Origin: SMWC01 sp045561055
GTDB taxonomy: Bacteria > Pseudomonadota > Gammaproteobacteria > Steroidobacterales > Rariloculaceae
DNA: 64,000 bases
Reading direction: 5' to 3'
NCBI GenBank assembly: GCA_045561055.1
Contig: JBJKYL010000010.1
Coordinates: 248,001-312,000 of the forward strand
Below the pieces are notes generated by a model. It was not told where the DNA came from. It saw only the letters and a program-made list of their open reading frames with translations, and made no database searches. Below, piece by piece: positions 1 through 7,202 of this stretch. The position numbers and the translations under genes are program-made. Every line of letters begins with the position of its first letter. Position 1 is the first letter of the stretch.

Positions 1-1488
1 GTTGAGTTGCAGACTAAAATGGATGACTGGCACCGCATCATGGGTTGCAACGATTAGCCGGATGCCGTTAGAGAGCTGGCCCATCTGTAACTCTGGAAAT
101 TCGGCTTGTGGAAAAGAATTCGGAAATGGCAGCGTTGAACGATCTGCATCCTGAGCTGAGGCCATCAGATTCGCCGAGAATGGGTGTATTTCCAGCGCAA
201 ATGACGGTTGTGATAGCCATTTCCGGGCCACGTCACGTAGGTCGTTGGGAGTAGCGCTATTAATGATATCGAGCGAATCCTGGTAGGCGTCGGGCCGGCC
301 GCCGAAAACCGCACCTTCGACGAGTATCCGGGCCTTGCCGCTGACACGCTCCATTGTGCGTATCAGTCCAGCTCTAGTCCCGGTCACGACCCGTGAGAGC
401 TCGTCTCGTGTCGGGCCATCTTCAAGAAATCGCGTAATCTCCTCGTCGAGTAAGCGTTCCACCTCGCCTAGATCCTGTCCAGGCTGAGCTGTTGCCCAGA
501 CGAGGAAGCCGCCCGCGATTTCATCCGATGACGTATATACTTGTACGTCCGTTGCGATCTGCTCTTCGAATACCAAGCGCTGATAGAGACGGGAATTTCT
601 GCCGTCGCCGAGGATCGAGCCCGCGAGGTGTAGCCATTCGGCTTCCGTTTGGCCCCACTCGGGCGAGGGCCATGTTTTGTATACTCGCGCTTGTGGAACG
701 CGTTCCTCGACAATCATTCGACGATTGTGAGTGAGTGTTGGCACCCAGGTCTCGAGGCGCGCCAAAGGTGGTCCGGGAGGGATGTCGCCAAAGTAGAGCT
801 CGGTTTTCTCGCGGGCAGTAGAAACGTCAATGTCGCCGGAGAGAACTAGCGTCGCGTTATTAGGCCCGTAGTAGGTTGCGAACCAGTCGCGAACATCATC
901 CAGGCTTGCCGCATTGAGATCCTCCATTGAGCCGATAGTGGACCACGAGTACGGATGTCCTTGGGGAAATATATTCTGGGAGATGTAGTCAAATGCTTTG
1001 CCGTATGGTCGATTCTCGCCCTGTCGCTTTTCGTTCTGCACCACACCGCGTTGTTCGTCGAGTTTTTCCTGATCTACGGCGCCCAACAGATGGCCCATGC
1101 GATCCGATTCCATCCATAGTAAGAGATCCAAGGCACTGGTCGGAACAGTTTGGTAATAATTAGTCCGGTCCGAATTAGTCGTGCCGTTCATATTGGTTGC
1201 GCCGACTTCCTGAAATGGCCCAAAAAATTCGTCGTTGTAGTTTTCTGTGCCGTTAAACATGAGGTGTTCGAATAAGTGCGCGAAACCCGTCTTGCCTGGA
1301 TTTTCGTTCTTTGAGCCAACGTGGTACCAGAGGTTGCTAGCGATGATAGGTGCTTTATGATCCTCGTGGACAATAACGCGTAGCCCGTTATCCAATGTAA
1401 ATTCTTCAAATTGAATAATGAGATCATCGGCTGCGAGACAGGTGCCGGAGATCGTTAGTGCGTATAGAGCTAGGGTCGGTTTCTTCAT
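1..1488 (-). CDS. M16 family zinc metalloprotease (insulinase/pitrilysin-like), 3' end outside window
   Basis: Exported zinc peptidase of the M16 family, probably periplasmic. The reading frame starts at an ATG at 1488 and stays open to base 1, so about 496 codons are seen and the C-terminal part is missing. Residues 1-19 form a short signal peptide (MKKPTLALYALTISGTCLA). The inverted zinc motif HxxEH is visible as HLFEH near residue 70, followed by the family-typical MFNGTENY and, further on, the substrate-binding N-terminal half-barrel. The sequence up to base 1 enters the second M16 repeat. A purine-rich AAGAGAA lies just before the start. Such proteins often occur as a tandem pair of M16 subunits; the partner, if any, would lie beyond the left edge. 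Family assignment is firm, substrate unknown. Confidence 0.92.
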   Translation of the reverse strand, partial: MKKPTLALYALTISGTCLAADDLIIQFEEFTLDNGLRVIVHEDHKAPIIASNLWYHVGSKNENPGKTGFAHLFEHLMFNGTENYNDEFFGPFQEVGATNMNGTTNSDRTNYYQTVPTSALDLLLWMESDRMGHLLGAVDQEKLDEQRGVVQNEKRQGENRPYGKAFDYISQNIFPQGHPYSWSTIGSMEDLNAASLDDVRDWFATYYGPNNATLVLSGDIDVSTAREKTELYFGDIPPGPPLARLETWVPTLTHNRRMIVEERVPQARVYKTWPSPEWGQTEAEWLHLAGSILGDGRNSRLYQRLVFEEQIATDVQVYTSSDEIAGGFLVWATAQPGQDLGEVERLLDEEITRFLEDGPTRDELSRVVTGTRAGLIRTMERVSGKARILVEGAVFGGRPDAYQDSLDIINSATPNDLRDVARKWLSQPSFALEIHPFSANLMASAQDADRSTLPFPNSFPQAEFPELQMGQLSNGIRLIVATHDAVPVIHFSLQLN

Positions 1489-1875
1489 AATGTTCTCTTT
1501 ACTATTTACTCTTTCTCGTTCGAGTTCAGTAGTTGATAAAGCCGTCTTCGTGAGAGTTGGTTTTGCCTCTATACGAAGTTGTCAATCGCGGACGGCCCAT
1601 GATATTCGGCTGATAACCTTTTACATAGGAGTTTGCCAGATATTTCCCCAACGTATCTAGGCAGCCACATTTCGCTATTATTACGGATAGGTGCATTACT
1701 ACTAGTGTCGTTGATGACGATAGTGGCATCCTGTTATAGCAAAGTTGCAACACAGCCACTACTGACTAAGGTGAAATATATTGCATAGAGAAGTTATGGG
1801 GGGCTTGCGATCATCCCTATCGTCTGGTGTTGAGTGACTAGATCTGCCCCTTTCGTGAAAACTAGTAAATAGCTA
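1489..1875. other. Divergent intergenic region without a recognisable gene
   Basis: This 387-base stretch separates the leftward M16 protease from the rightward proline iminopeptidase. It is AT-rich compared with its flanks. The short frames in it show no start with a ribosome site and no familiar motif. It must hold both divergent promoters, but I could not pick out a convincing -35/-10 pair. Confidence 0.5.
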
Positions 1876-2826
1876 ATGATGTTACGTAATCTGTATCCAC
1901 CGTTGGAACCATACGACCAAGGGTTTTTGCCACTGGATGGCGAGCACGCTGTTTATTATGAACAGTGTGGAAATCCTGACGGTAAACCCGCTCTATTCGT
2001 TCACGGTGGTCCAGGCGGTGGCGGTGATGTAAGTGCTCGTCGATTTTTCGATCCTAAGCGTTATCGAATTATCGTCTTTGACCAGCGAGGCGCTGGTCGT
2101 AGCAAGCCAGAGGCGTCACTTACAGACAATACGACTGCGCATTTGATTTCTGATATGGAACGATTACGGGAATTGTTAGCCGTAAATCGATGGCTCGTCT
2201 TCGGTGGTTCCTGGGGCAGCACGCTAGCTTTGGCATACGCGGAGACTCATCCCGATGCAGTCAGCGAGCTCGTGCTCCGCGGGATTTTCTTGCTACGCCG
2301 TAAGGAGTTGGCGTGGTTCTATCAATATGGCGCGGGCGTCTTGTTTCCAGACCAATGGGAACGGTTTCTTGCGCCGATCCCGGTTGCTGAGCGTCACAAT
2401 CTTCTCGCCGCATATCATCGGCGCCTGACCGGGGATGATGAAGAAGCTATGCTCGAGGCCGCTCGTGCTTGGTCCTACTGGGAAGGTGCAACCTGTCACC
2501 TACTCCCCGACCCTGCTCACACGCTACCTTTCGAACAAACGAAGTTCGCAATCGCTTTAGCACGTATTGAGGCTCATTATTTTGTTAATACGGGATTTTT
2601 CGAAACTGAAAATCAAATTCTGGACAGCGTGGATAGAATTCGCCATATTCCGGCTGTTATCGTTCAAGGCCGTTATGACGTAGTTTGTCCCATGGAGACC
2701 GCTTGGGAATTGGCTAGTCGATGGCCGGAAGCTAAATTCCAGCTCGTTGACAATGCCGGGCATTCAGCATACGAGCCGGGGATATCGCACGAGTTGATTT
2801 CTGCAACTGATGGATTTCTAGTATGA
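1876..2826 (+). CDS. pip: Proline iminopeptidase (S33 alpha/beta hydrolase)
   Basis: Cytosolic serine peptidase that releases N-terminal proline from peptides. At 316 residues it has the usual size of the bacterial proline iminopeptidase family. The opening LYPPLEPYDQGFLPLDGEH is characteristic of this family, the oxyanion loop HGGPGGG is near residue 43, the nucleophile elbow GGSWGS puts the catalytic Ser at about residue 112, Asp lies in GRYDVVCP near 267, and His in NAGHSAYEP near 295. The start is one of two adjacent ATG codons. The stop overlaps the start of the dihydroorotase gene by four bases (ATGA), so the two are probably translated as a pair, although their metabolic link is not obvious. 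Confidence 0.93.
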   Translation: MMLRNLYPPLEPYDQGFLPLDGEHAVYYEQCGNPDGKPALFVHGGPGGGGDVSARRFFDPKRYRIIVFDQRGAGRSKPEASLTDNTTAHLISDMERLRELLAVNRWLVFGGSWGSTLALAYAETHPDAVSELVLRGIFLLRRKELAWFYQYGAGVLFPDQWERFLAPIPVAERHNLLAAYHRRLTGDDEEAMLEAARAWSYWEGATCHLLPDPAHTLPFEQTKFAIALARIEAHYFVNTGFFETENQILDSVDRIRHIPAVIVQGRYDVVCPMETAWELASRWPEAKFQLVDNAGHSAYEPGISHELISATDGFLV

Positions 2827-4160
2827 GCCGATTGCTACTGGTTAATGGAACGCTTGTAAATGAGGGGCGCGAGTTCGAGTCGGACATATTGATCGACGGT
2901 GATCGCATAGAGCGCATCGATTCAAATCTATCGGCTACCGCTGTGGATGAGGTTATCGATGTTCGAGGTTGCCATGTATTACCCGGGCTAATCGATGATC
3001 AGGTGCATCTGCGCGAGCCGGGGCTTACTCACAAGGCGACGATCCCTAGTGAATCTCGCGCGGCAATATGCGGTGGCGTCACGAGTTTCATGGAAATGCC
3101 TAATACGAGTCCACCAACGACGGACAGTGCTGCGCTTGCAGAGAAATACATCCGTGCGAAGGGCCGTAGCTATGCGAATTACGCATTCTATCTCGGTGCA
3201 ACCAACAATAATCTCGAAGAAATTCGCCGGGTTACTTCCGCAAACGCTTGTGGCATTAAGGTCTTTATGGGCGCATCGACCGGCAACATGCTTGTCGATG
3301 ATCATGAGGTGCTTGAGAAAATATTCTCGGACGCGCAGCTGCTCATTGCGACTCACTGTGAAGACACACCGCTGATTCGGGCCAACGAAGAAATCTTTCG
3401 GGAACGCTATGGTGAAGATGTGCCGATAAGCGCTCATCCCGAGATTCGCTCTACCGAGGCCTGCTATCTTTCGTCGTCCCTCGCCGTGGAAATCGCTCGA
3501 CGTTATGGTACGCGTCTGCATGTATTACACCTGACAACGGCTCGTGAGCTAGAACTTTTCGAAAGCGGTCCGATCGATTCCAAGCACATAACGGCCGAAG
3601 CCTGTGTTCATCATCTCTGGTTCGATGAGTCAGACTACGCTGCGCTCGGAACCCGGATTAAATGTAATCCTGCTATCAAGACTGCTAGTGATCGCAAGAG
3701 TTTAATCCATGCCGTCCAGGAGGATCGCATAGACGTAATTGCTACTGATCATGCGCCACATACCTTAGATGAGAAGAATCAGCCCTATTTTAAGGCGCCG
3801 GCAGGGTTGCCGCTTGTTCAGCATTCGTTGCAAATGCTCCTGCAACAACATTGTGATGGCCTGTTTTCGCTTGATCAGATCGTTACCAAAACAGCGCACA
3901 ATCCAGCACGGTTATTTGGTGTAGTAGAACGCGGCTTCCTGCGGGAGGGCTATTATGCCGATCTCGTGGTTGTAGATCTCAAGCAAGTTTCAGAAGTGAC
4001 GCCGGAAAGTTTGAAGTACCTTTGTGGATGGTCGCCTCTCGAAGGACAAAAGCTGAATTCGCGGGTCATTGCGACGGTTGTCAACGGGGTAGTTGTTTTT
4101 CGGAATGGTGAAGTAATGGAGAAGCCGCAGGGACGCCCATTAGAATTCAAGCAGAAATAA
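2823..4160 (+). CDS. Dihydroorotase-type amidohydrolase (class I, QVH variant)
   Basis: Amidohydrolase of the dihydroorotase family, which interconverts carbamoyl-aspartate and dihydroorotate in pyrimidine synthesis. The 445 residues cover the full TIM-barrel plus flanking beta-sandwich. Metal-site residues can be followed: QVHLREPG at 60-67, the Lys of GIKVFMG near 146 (carbamylated in the family), His of THCEDTP near 178, His of VLHLTTA near 236, and Asp of TDHAPH near 309. The first His of the usual HxH pair is Gln here (Q60). I recall the same DDQVH form in a subfamily annotated as dihydroorotase, chiefly in Bacteroidetes, so the enzyme may still be active with an altered metal site. Allantoinase or another cyclic amidase is the alternative. 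Translationally coupled to pip. Confidence 0.85.
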   Translation: MSRLLLVNGTLVNEGREFESDILIDGDRIERIDSNLSATAVDEVIDVRGCHVLPGLIDDQVHLREPGLTHKATIPSESRAAICGGVTSFMEMPNTSPPTTDSAALAEKYIRAKGRSYANYAFYLGATNNNLEEIRRVTSANACGIKVFMGASTGNMLVDDHEVLEKIFSDAQLLIATHCEDTPLIRANEEIFRERYGEDVPISAHPEIRSTEACYLSSSLAVEIARRYGTRLHVLHLTTARELELFESGPIDSKHITAEACVHHLWFDESDYAALGTRIKCNPAIKTASDRKSLIHAVQEDRIDVIATDHAPHTLDEKNQPYFKAPAGLPLVQHSLQMLLQQHCDGLFSLDQIVTKTAHNPARLFGVVERGFLREGYYADLVVVDLKQVSEVTPESLKYLCGWSPLEGQKLNSRVIATVVNGVVVFRNGEVMEKPQGRPLEFKQK

Positions 4161-4183
4161 CGACAAAGTTGAGCGGTAAAAGT

Positions 4184-4256
4184 GGGGGCCAGGGTCGGAA
4201 ATCTATTATCCGATATTACCCAAAATTTCTATTGTGCCGGGTGGTACCCGGCCCCC
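4184..4256. repeat. REP/MITE-like palindromic element
   Basis: A 73-base element between the convergent dihydroorotase and small exported protein genes. The outer arms are GGGGGCCAGGGT (4184-4195) and ACCCGGCCCCC (4246-4256), nearly complementary. Two hairpins nest inside: TCGGA/TCCGA on the left and a perfect 7-bp stem with a 3-base loop at 4236-4252 (GCCGGGT-GGT-ACCCGGC). There is no T-run, so it is a poor intrinsic terminator. The GGGGxCAGGGTC end resembles repeats I associate with REP-type elements mobilised by Y1 (RAYT) transposases. Only one copy is seen in this window. Confidence 0.45.
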
Positions 4257-4333
4257 AAAAATGCCTCCCGGCGAGGCGGCGGTCACAACAAGGCGGGGGG
4301 AAGATCGCCTGGTGACAGCCTAACAACGGGCCG

Positions 4334-4624
4334 CTAACCGCGATTGTTTGTAAGCGCGCTCGCCAGCCTTAACGGCGGCGTTACCGACTGTTTCAAATCG
4401 AATTCCAGGTCCGCTTTGAAGCGAAGCTCGACAGTTTTCGTAAACAGGTCCATGTTGTTACGAAAGCGCGCATTTTCTGCGTGTGCTTCTGCTGTAGTCT
4501 GAGCACCGGTCACGATGACTTCTTCAGTAGCTGCCATTGGAGCGTTAATCACGCACAGGGTGACTATCGCAAGCGATATCCTGAGACCGGTTGAAGTATT
4601 TTTTCTAGATGCCTGGTTAATCAT
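4334..4624 (-). CDS. Small exported protein with TonB-box-like mature N-terminus
   Basis: A 96-residue protein I do not recognise as a named family. I place the start at the ATG at 4624, with AAGGA eight bases upstream, and not at the TTG at 4666, which lacks a ribosome site. Residues 1-32 form a signal peptide (basic n-region with RKN and R, then LAIVTLCVINAPMAA). The predicted mature chain begins TEEVIVTGAQ, the pattern seen at the N-terminus of TonB-dependent receptors, but only about 64 residues follow (charged, helical, no plug or barrel). The gene lies downstream of a strong sigma-54 promoter and three palindromic sites, divergent from a sigma-54 activator, so it is very likely that activator's target. 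The function is not known; a soluble TonB-interacting peptide is one reading. Confidence 0.7.
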   Translation of the reverse strand: MINQASRKNTSTGLRISLAIVTLCVINAPMAATEEVIVTGAQTTAEAHAENARFRNNMDLFTKTVELRFKADLEFDLKQSVTPPLRLASALTNNRG

Positions 4625-4696
4625 GGCCTTAGTCCTTGATGTCCAATATTTCGGAAAAACAGTCAATTTTAAAATTACGTCTTTTGCTTTTATTAA

Positions 4697-4713
4697 TGCA
4701 GGAGTCGTGCCAA
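4697..4713 (-). promoter_or_regulatory. Sigma-54 (-24/-12) promoter for the small exported protein
   Basis: On the minus strand the sequence reads TTGGCACG-ACTC-CTGCA. This matches the RpoN consensus TGGCACG-N4-TTGCA at all but one position, with the GG and GC dinucleotides exactly 12 bases apart. Transcription would begin near 4686, giving a 60-base leader before the ATG at 4624 and passing its AAGGA ribosome site. The nearest divergent gene encodes a sigma-54-dependent activator. Confidence 0.8.
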
Positions 4714-4756
4714 CTTATTAAATCAATAAAAACAGTATGTTATAGTTTATTAATGT

Positions 4757-4810
4757 AACGGAATTCCGTTAAAACACGGAATATCGTTGATATAAATAGC
4801 GGATATCCGT
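4757..4810. promoter_or_regulatory. Three palindromic operator copies (likely enhancer sites of the adjacent activator)
   Basis: Three copies of one 12-bp inverted repeat: ACGGAATTCCGT (4758-4769, extending to a perfect 14-bp palindrome), ACGGAATATCGT (4776-4787) and GCGGATATCCGT (4799-4810). Start-to-start distances are 18 and 23 bp. They lie about 45-100 bp upstream of the -24 element of the leftward sigma-54 promoter, the classical range for an upstream activating sequence, and end 12 bp before the start codon of the activator gene. Binding there could also repress the activator's own expression. The match to this particular activator is inferred from position. Confidence 0.7.
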
Positions 4811-4821
4811 AAACTTATGTC

Positions 4822-6624
4822 ATGTCTAGTAATGATCGCTATCAGTGGCTGTTTCGTAAGGGTCCGGCGTTATCGCTGTCGCTTAATGAGGAGGGTCACA
4901 TTCTCGATGCCAGCGATGCTTGGTTAACGCGTTTCGGTTATGGCCGTCCCGAACTCAGTCAGCTCCGGTCTCGGGATATCATTAATCAAGAATCGGCACG
5001 ACGAATCATTGAGGACTACATGCCGTTATTGCGCCGCGCGGGTCGACTGACGGACGTCCCGGTAGATCTCGTAACGAAGGCGGGTAAAACTGTTGCTTGT
5101 CTCGCCAATGCGGTCGCTGAATCCGAGCCGGAAGGTGGTGACGGCATGCGCACGGTTGCAATTTACACGGAGTTGGAGGATGAGCGGAGCGTTGGGCAGC
5201 ACTATCAGGATCTCTACAAGGATACGCCGGCGATGCTTCATGCTGTGGATAGTGGGGGACGCATTGTGTACGTCAGTGATCACTGGCTCAAAAAGCTCGG
5301 TTACCGTCGTGAGGAAGTAATTGGGCGCAGTATTATCGACTTTATGGCTGGAGAGTCGCGGGATGACATGGATGAAGGGTCGCTAGTCAACATAATTGCA
5401 CAGGGAGAGCTTGATAACGCACCGCGGAATTATCTGACACGAGAGGGCGAGGTCATCGAGGCGCTAGTGTCAGCTCGAGCGGATCGCGACGAAAACGGCG
5501 AGGTTACTGGTCTTTATGTGGCCTTGAAAGACGTTACGGAGCGTAATCGTGCTGAACGGCAACTGCGTGCCGCGTTTGAGGAAAACGCGCGTCTGAGGCA
5601 GGAACTGGAGCAGGAGCGCGATTACCTTCGCGAGGAGGTCGAGGTATCAATGAATTTCGGCCGCATTATCGGCGAGAGTCCAGCGCTGAAGAAAATGTTG
5701 GCCCGCCTCGAAGCTGTTGCGCAGACAGCGGCCAACGTATTGATACAAGGGGAATCCGGCACCGGTAAAGAACTTGTTGCTCACGTGGTCCATTCACGAA
5801 GCGCCCGGGCCGACGGCCCGCTAGTAAAGGTTAACTGTGCCTCGATCCCCCATGAATTGTTCGAAAGTGAGTTCTTCGGTCATGTAAAAGGCGCATTCAC
5901 AAGTGCTCACAGGGATCGGATCGGGCGTTTCCAACTGGCTGACGGTGGAACGATATTTCTGGATGAAATCGGCGAAATCCCGCTCGATCTTCAGGGAAAA
6001 CTTCTACGCGTCCTGCAGGAGAGCGAATATGAACGTGTCGGGGATGACGCGACGCTATCCGTCGATGTAAGGGTGATAGCAGCAACGAACCGTAATCTTG
6101 AAAAAGCCGTTGATCAGGGCGGCTTTCGCGAGGATCTATACTATCGCCTCAGCGTGTTCCCTATCGACGTCCCGCCGCTGCGGGAGCGTGGCGACGATAT
6201 TATTCAGCTCGCCAGTCACTTTCTTGAGAAGGCCTATCTGGATTTTGGTCACCGGCCCCTGGCCCTTTCCCGTCAGCAGGCAGGACTGCTCAATAAATAC
6301 GACTGGCCCGGTAATGTTCGTGAACTCAAGAACGTCGTAGAGCGGGCTGTAATACTTTCCCAGGGGAAGGTGCTTAGGCTCGATCTCGCAATGGCGGATA
6401 TATTGCGGTCGTCGCCGTCGCTTAACAGTAAGTCGGAGGGGTCGCTGAGCCACGTAATGACGGAACGGGAGTTTGTCGCATTGCAGAAAGAAAATATGCA
6501 GGTCGCTTTAGGTTTGAGTAATGGAAGGGTCTCTGGTTCTCGAGGTGCGGCGAAGCTTCTCGGGCTGAAACCCTCGACCTTTACAGACCGGATGCGAAAA
6601 CTCGGCGTGAGCAAGCCACGCTAG
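4822..6624 (+). CDS. Sigma-54-dependent transcriptional activator with two PAS domains
   Basis: Enhancer-binding protein that uses ATP to open RpoN promoters. Domain order over 600 residues: PAS at about 1-115, second PAS at 130-245, a coiled linker (ENARLRQELEQERDYLREE, about 255-275), AAA+ domain at 285-510, C-terminal Fis-type helix-turn-helix at 565-598. Walker A GESGTGKE is near 310, Walker B TIFLDEIGE near 378 and the arginine-finger segment REDLYYRL near 436. The sigma-54 contact loop reads GAFTSA (about 357) where the canonical form is GAFTGA. The two PAS domains suggest direct sensing of a small ligand, redox state or light, with no receiver domain and no kinase beside it. Three palindromic sites lie directly upstream, and a sigma-54 promoter fires away from it. 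Confidence 0.93.
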   Translation: MSSNDRYQWLFRKGPALSLSLNEEGHILDASDAWLTRFGYGRPELSQLRSRDIINQESARRIIEDYMPLLRRAGRLTDVPVDLVTKAGKTVACLANAVAESEPEGGDGMRTVAIYTELEDERSVGQHYQDLYKDTPAMLHAVDSGGRIVYVSDHWLKKLGYRREEVIGRSIIDFMAGESRDDMDEGSLVNIIAQGELDNAPRNYLTREGEVIEALVSARADRDENGEVTGLYVALKDVTERNRAERQLRAAFEENARLRQELEQERDYLREEVEVSMNFGRIIGESPALKKMLARLEAVAQTAANVLIQGESGTGKELVAHVVHSRSARADGPLVKVNCASIPHELFESEFFGHVKGAFTSAHRDRIGRFQLADGGTIFLDEIGEIPLDLQGKLLRVLQESEYERVGDDATLSVDVRVIAATNRNLEKAVDQGGFREDLYYRLSVFPIDVPPLRERGDDIIQLASHFLEKAYLDFGHRPLALSRQQAGLLNKYDWPGNVRELKNVVERAVILSQGKVLRLDLAMADILRSSPSLNSKSEGSLSHVMTEREFVALQKENMQVALGLSNGRVSGSRGAAKLLGLKPSTFTDRMRKLGVSKPR

Positions 6625-6796
6625 TGCTGTTCGAAGACAGCGGAATTGTCCCGAGACTAAACTCTGCTTTGTGTAAACCATAACTCTATATCTTCGGAGG
6701 GGTTGTGGTTAGTCCCTATAATCTGATATATGTTTGCCCACTACAGTATTAATTTCTTAGCCATCTACTAGCAAAAATAATTAAAAAGACGACTGT

Positions 6797-7156
6797 ATGA
6801 CCTATCTTGTTGATCGTTTTCAGGCTGCGGTGTCTGTACTCGTGGCCGAAGGATCTGTTAAGGATCGCCTAGCCACCGCTTACTCGGAACATCTAGGTGA
6901 TTTGGAAATCAGCGAATTGCCTCAGAACTTGCAGGAGAAGTTTAAAACTCTTGATTCTGCGCTTCATTCTGTGAAGCCGATTGGAAAAGAACTTTGTGTT
7001 AGGGCTTCGGTCCGAAAGATGTCTAGGCTGCAAGCGGGTGACCATGCCAGGACCATTTTTACGCTTTACGTATCCCTTATCAGTCGGAGTAATCGTGCCG
7101 CGCCACTCAAGGCAGTTGACGGTAAGTACAAGAAATCGACGCGACTCGCCTCTTAG
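6797..7156 (+). CDS. Hypothetical protein, 119 residues
   Basis: A small soluble protein with no signal peptide or membrane segment. Its composition and the run of helix-favouring segments (RFQAAVSVLVAEG, VKDRLATAYSEHL, LPQNLQEKFKTLDSAL) suggest an all-alpha fold; the tail after residue 100 is basic and probably disordered. I recall similar small conserved gammaproteobacterial proteins with an RKMS-x4-AG motif but no assigned function. It has its own 172-base upstream region and lies 46 bases before dacB in the same direction, so the two could be cotranscribed. Confidence 0.6.
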   Translation: MTYLVDRFQAAVSVLVAEGSVKDRLATAYSEHLGDLEISELPQNLQEKFKTLDSALHSVKPIGKELCVRASVRKMSRLQAGDHARTIFTLYVSLISRSNRAAPLKAVDGKYKKSTRLAS

Positions 7157-7202
7157 AACCCATAGCGCTTCTGTTCCCTATACTCTGATTTGGGCACAAT
7201 AG

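Noticed and set aside
2988..3521. 177-codon open frame on the minus strand inside the dihydroorotase gene
   Set aside because: Exact antisense shadow of conserved dihydroorotase sequence, with no signal peptide, ribosome site or family motif.
4624..4666. Longer start (TTG at 4666) for the small exported protein
   Set aside because: It lacks a ribosome site and would place 14 extra residues with Trp and Pro ahead of the signal peptide; ATG at 4624 has AAGGA.
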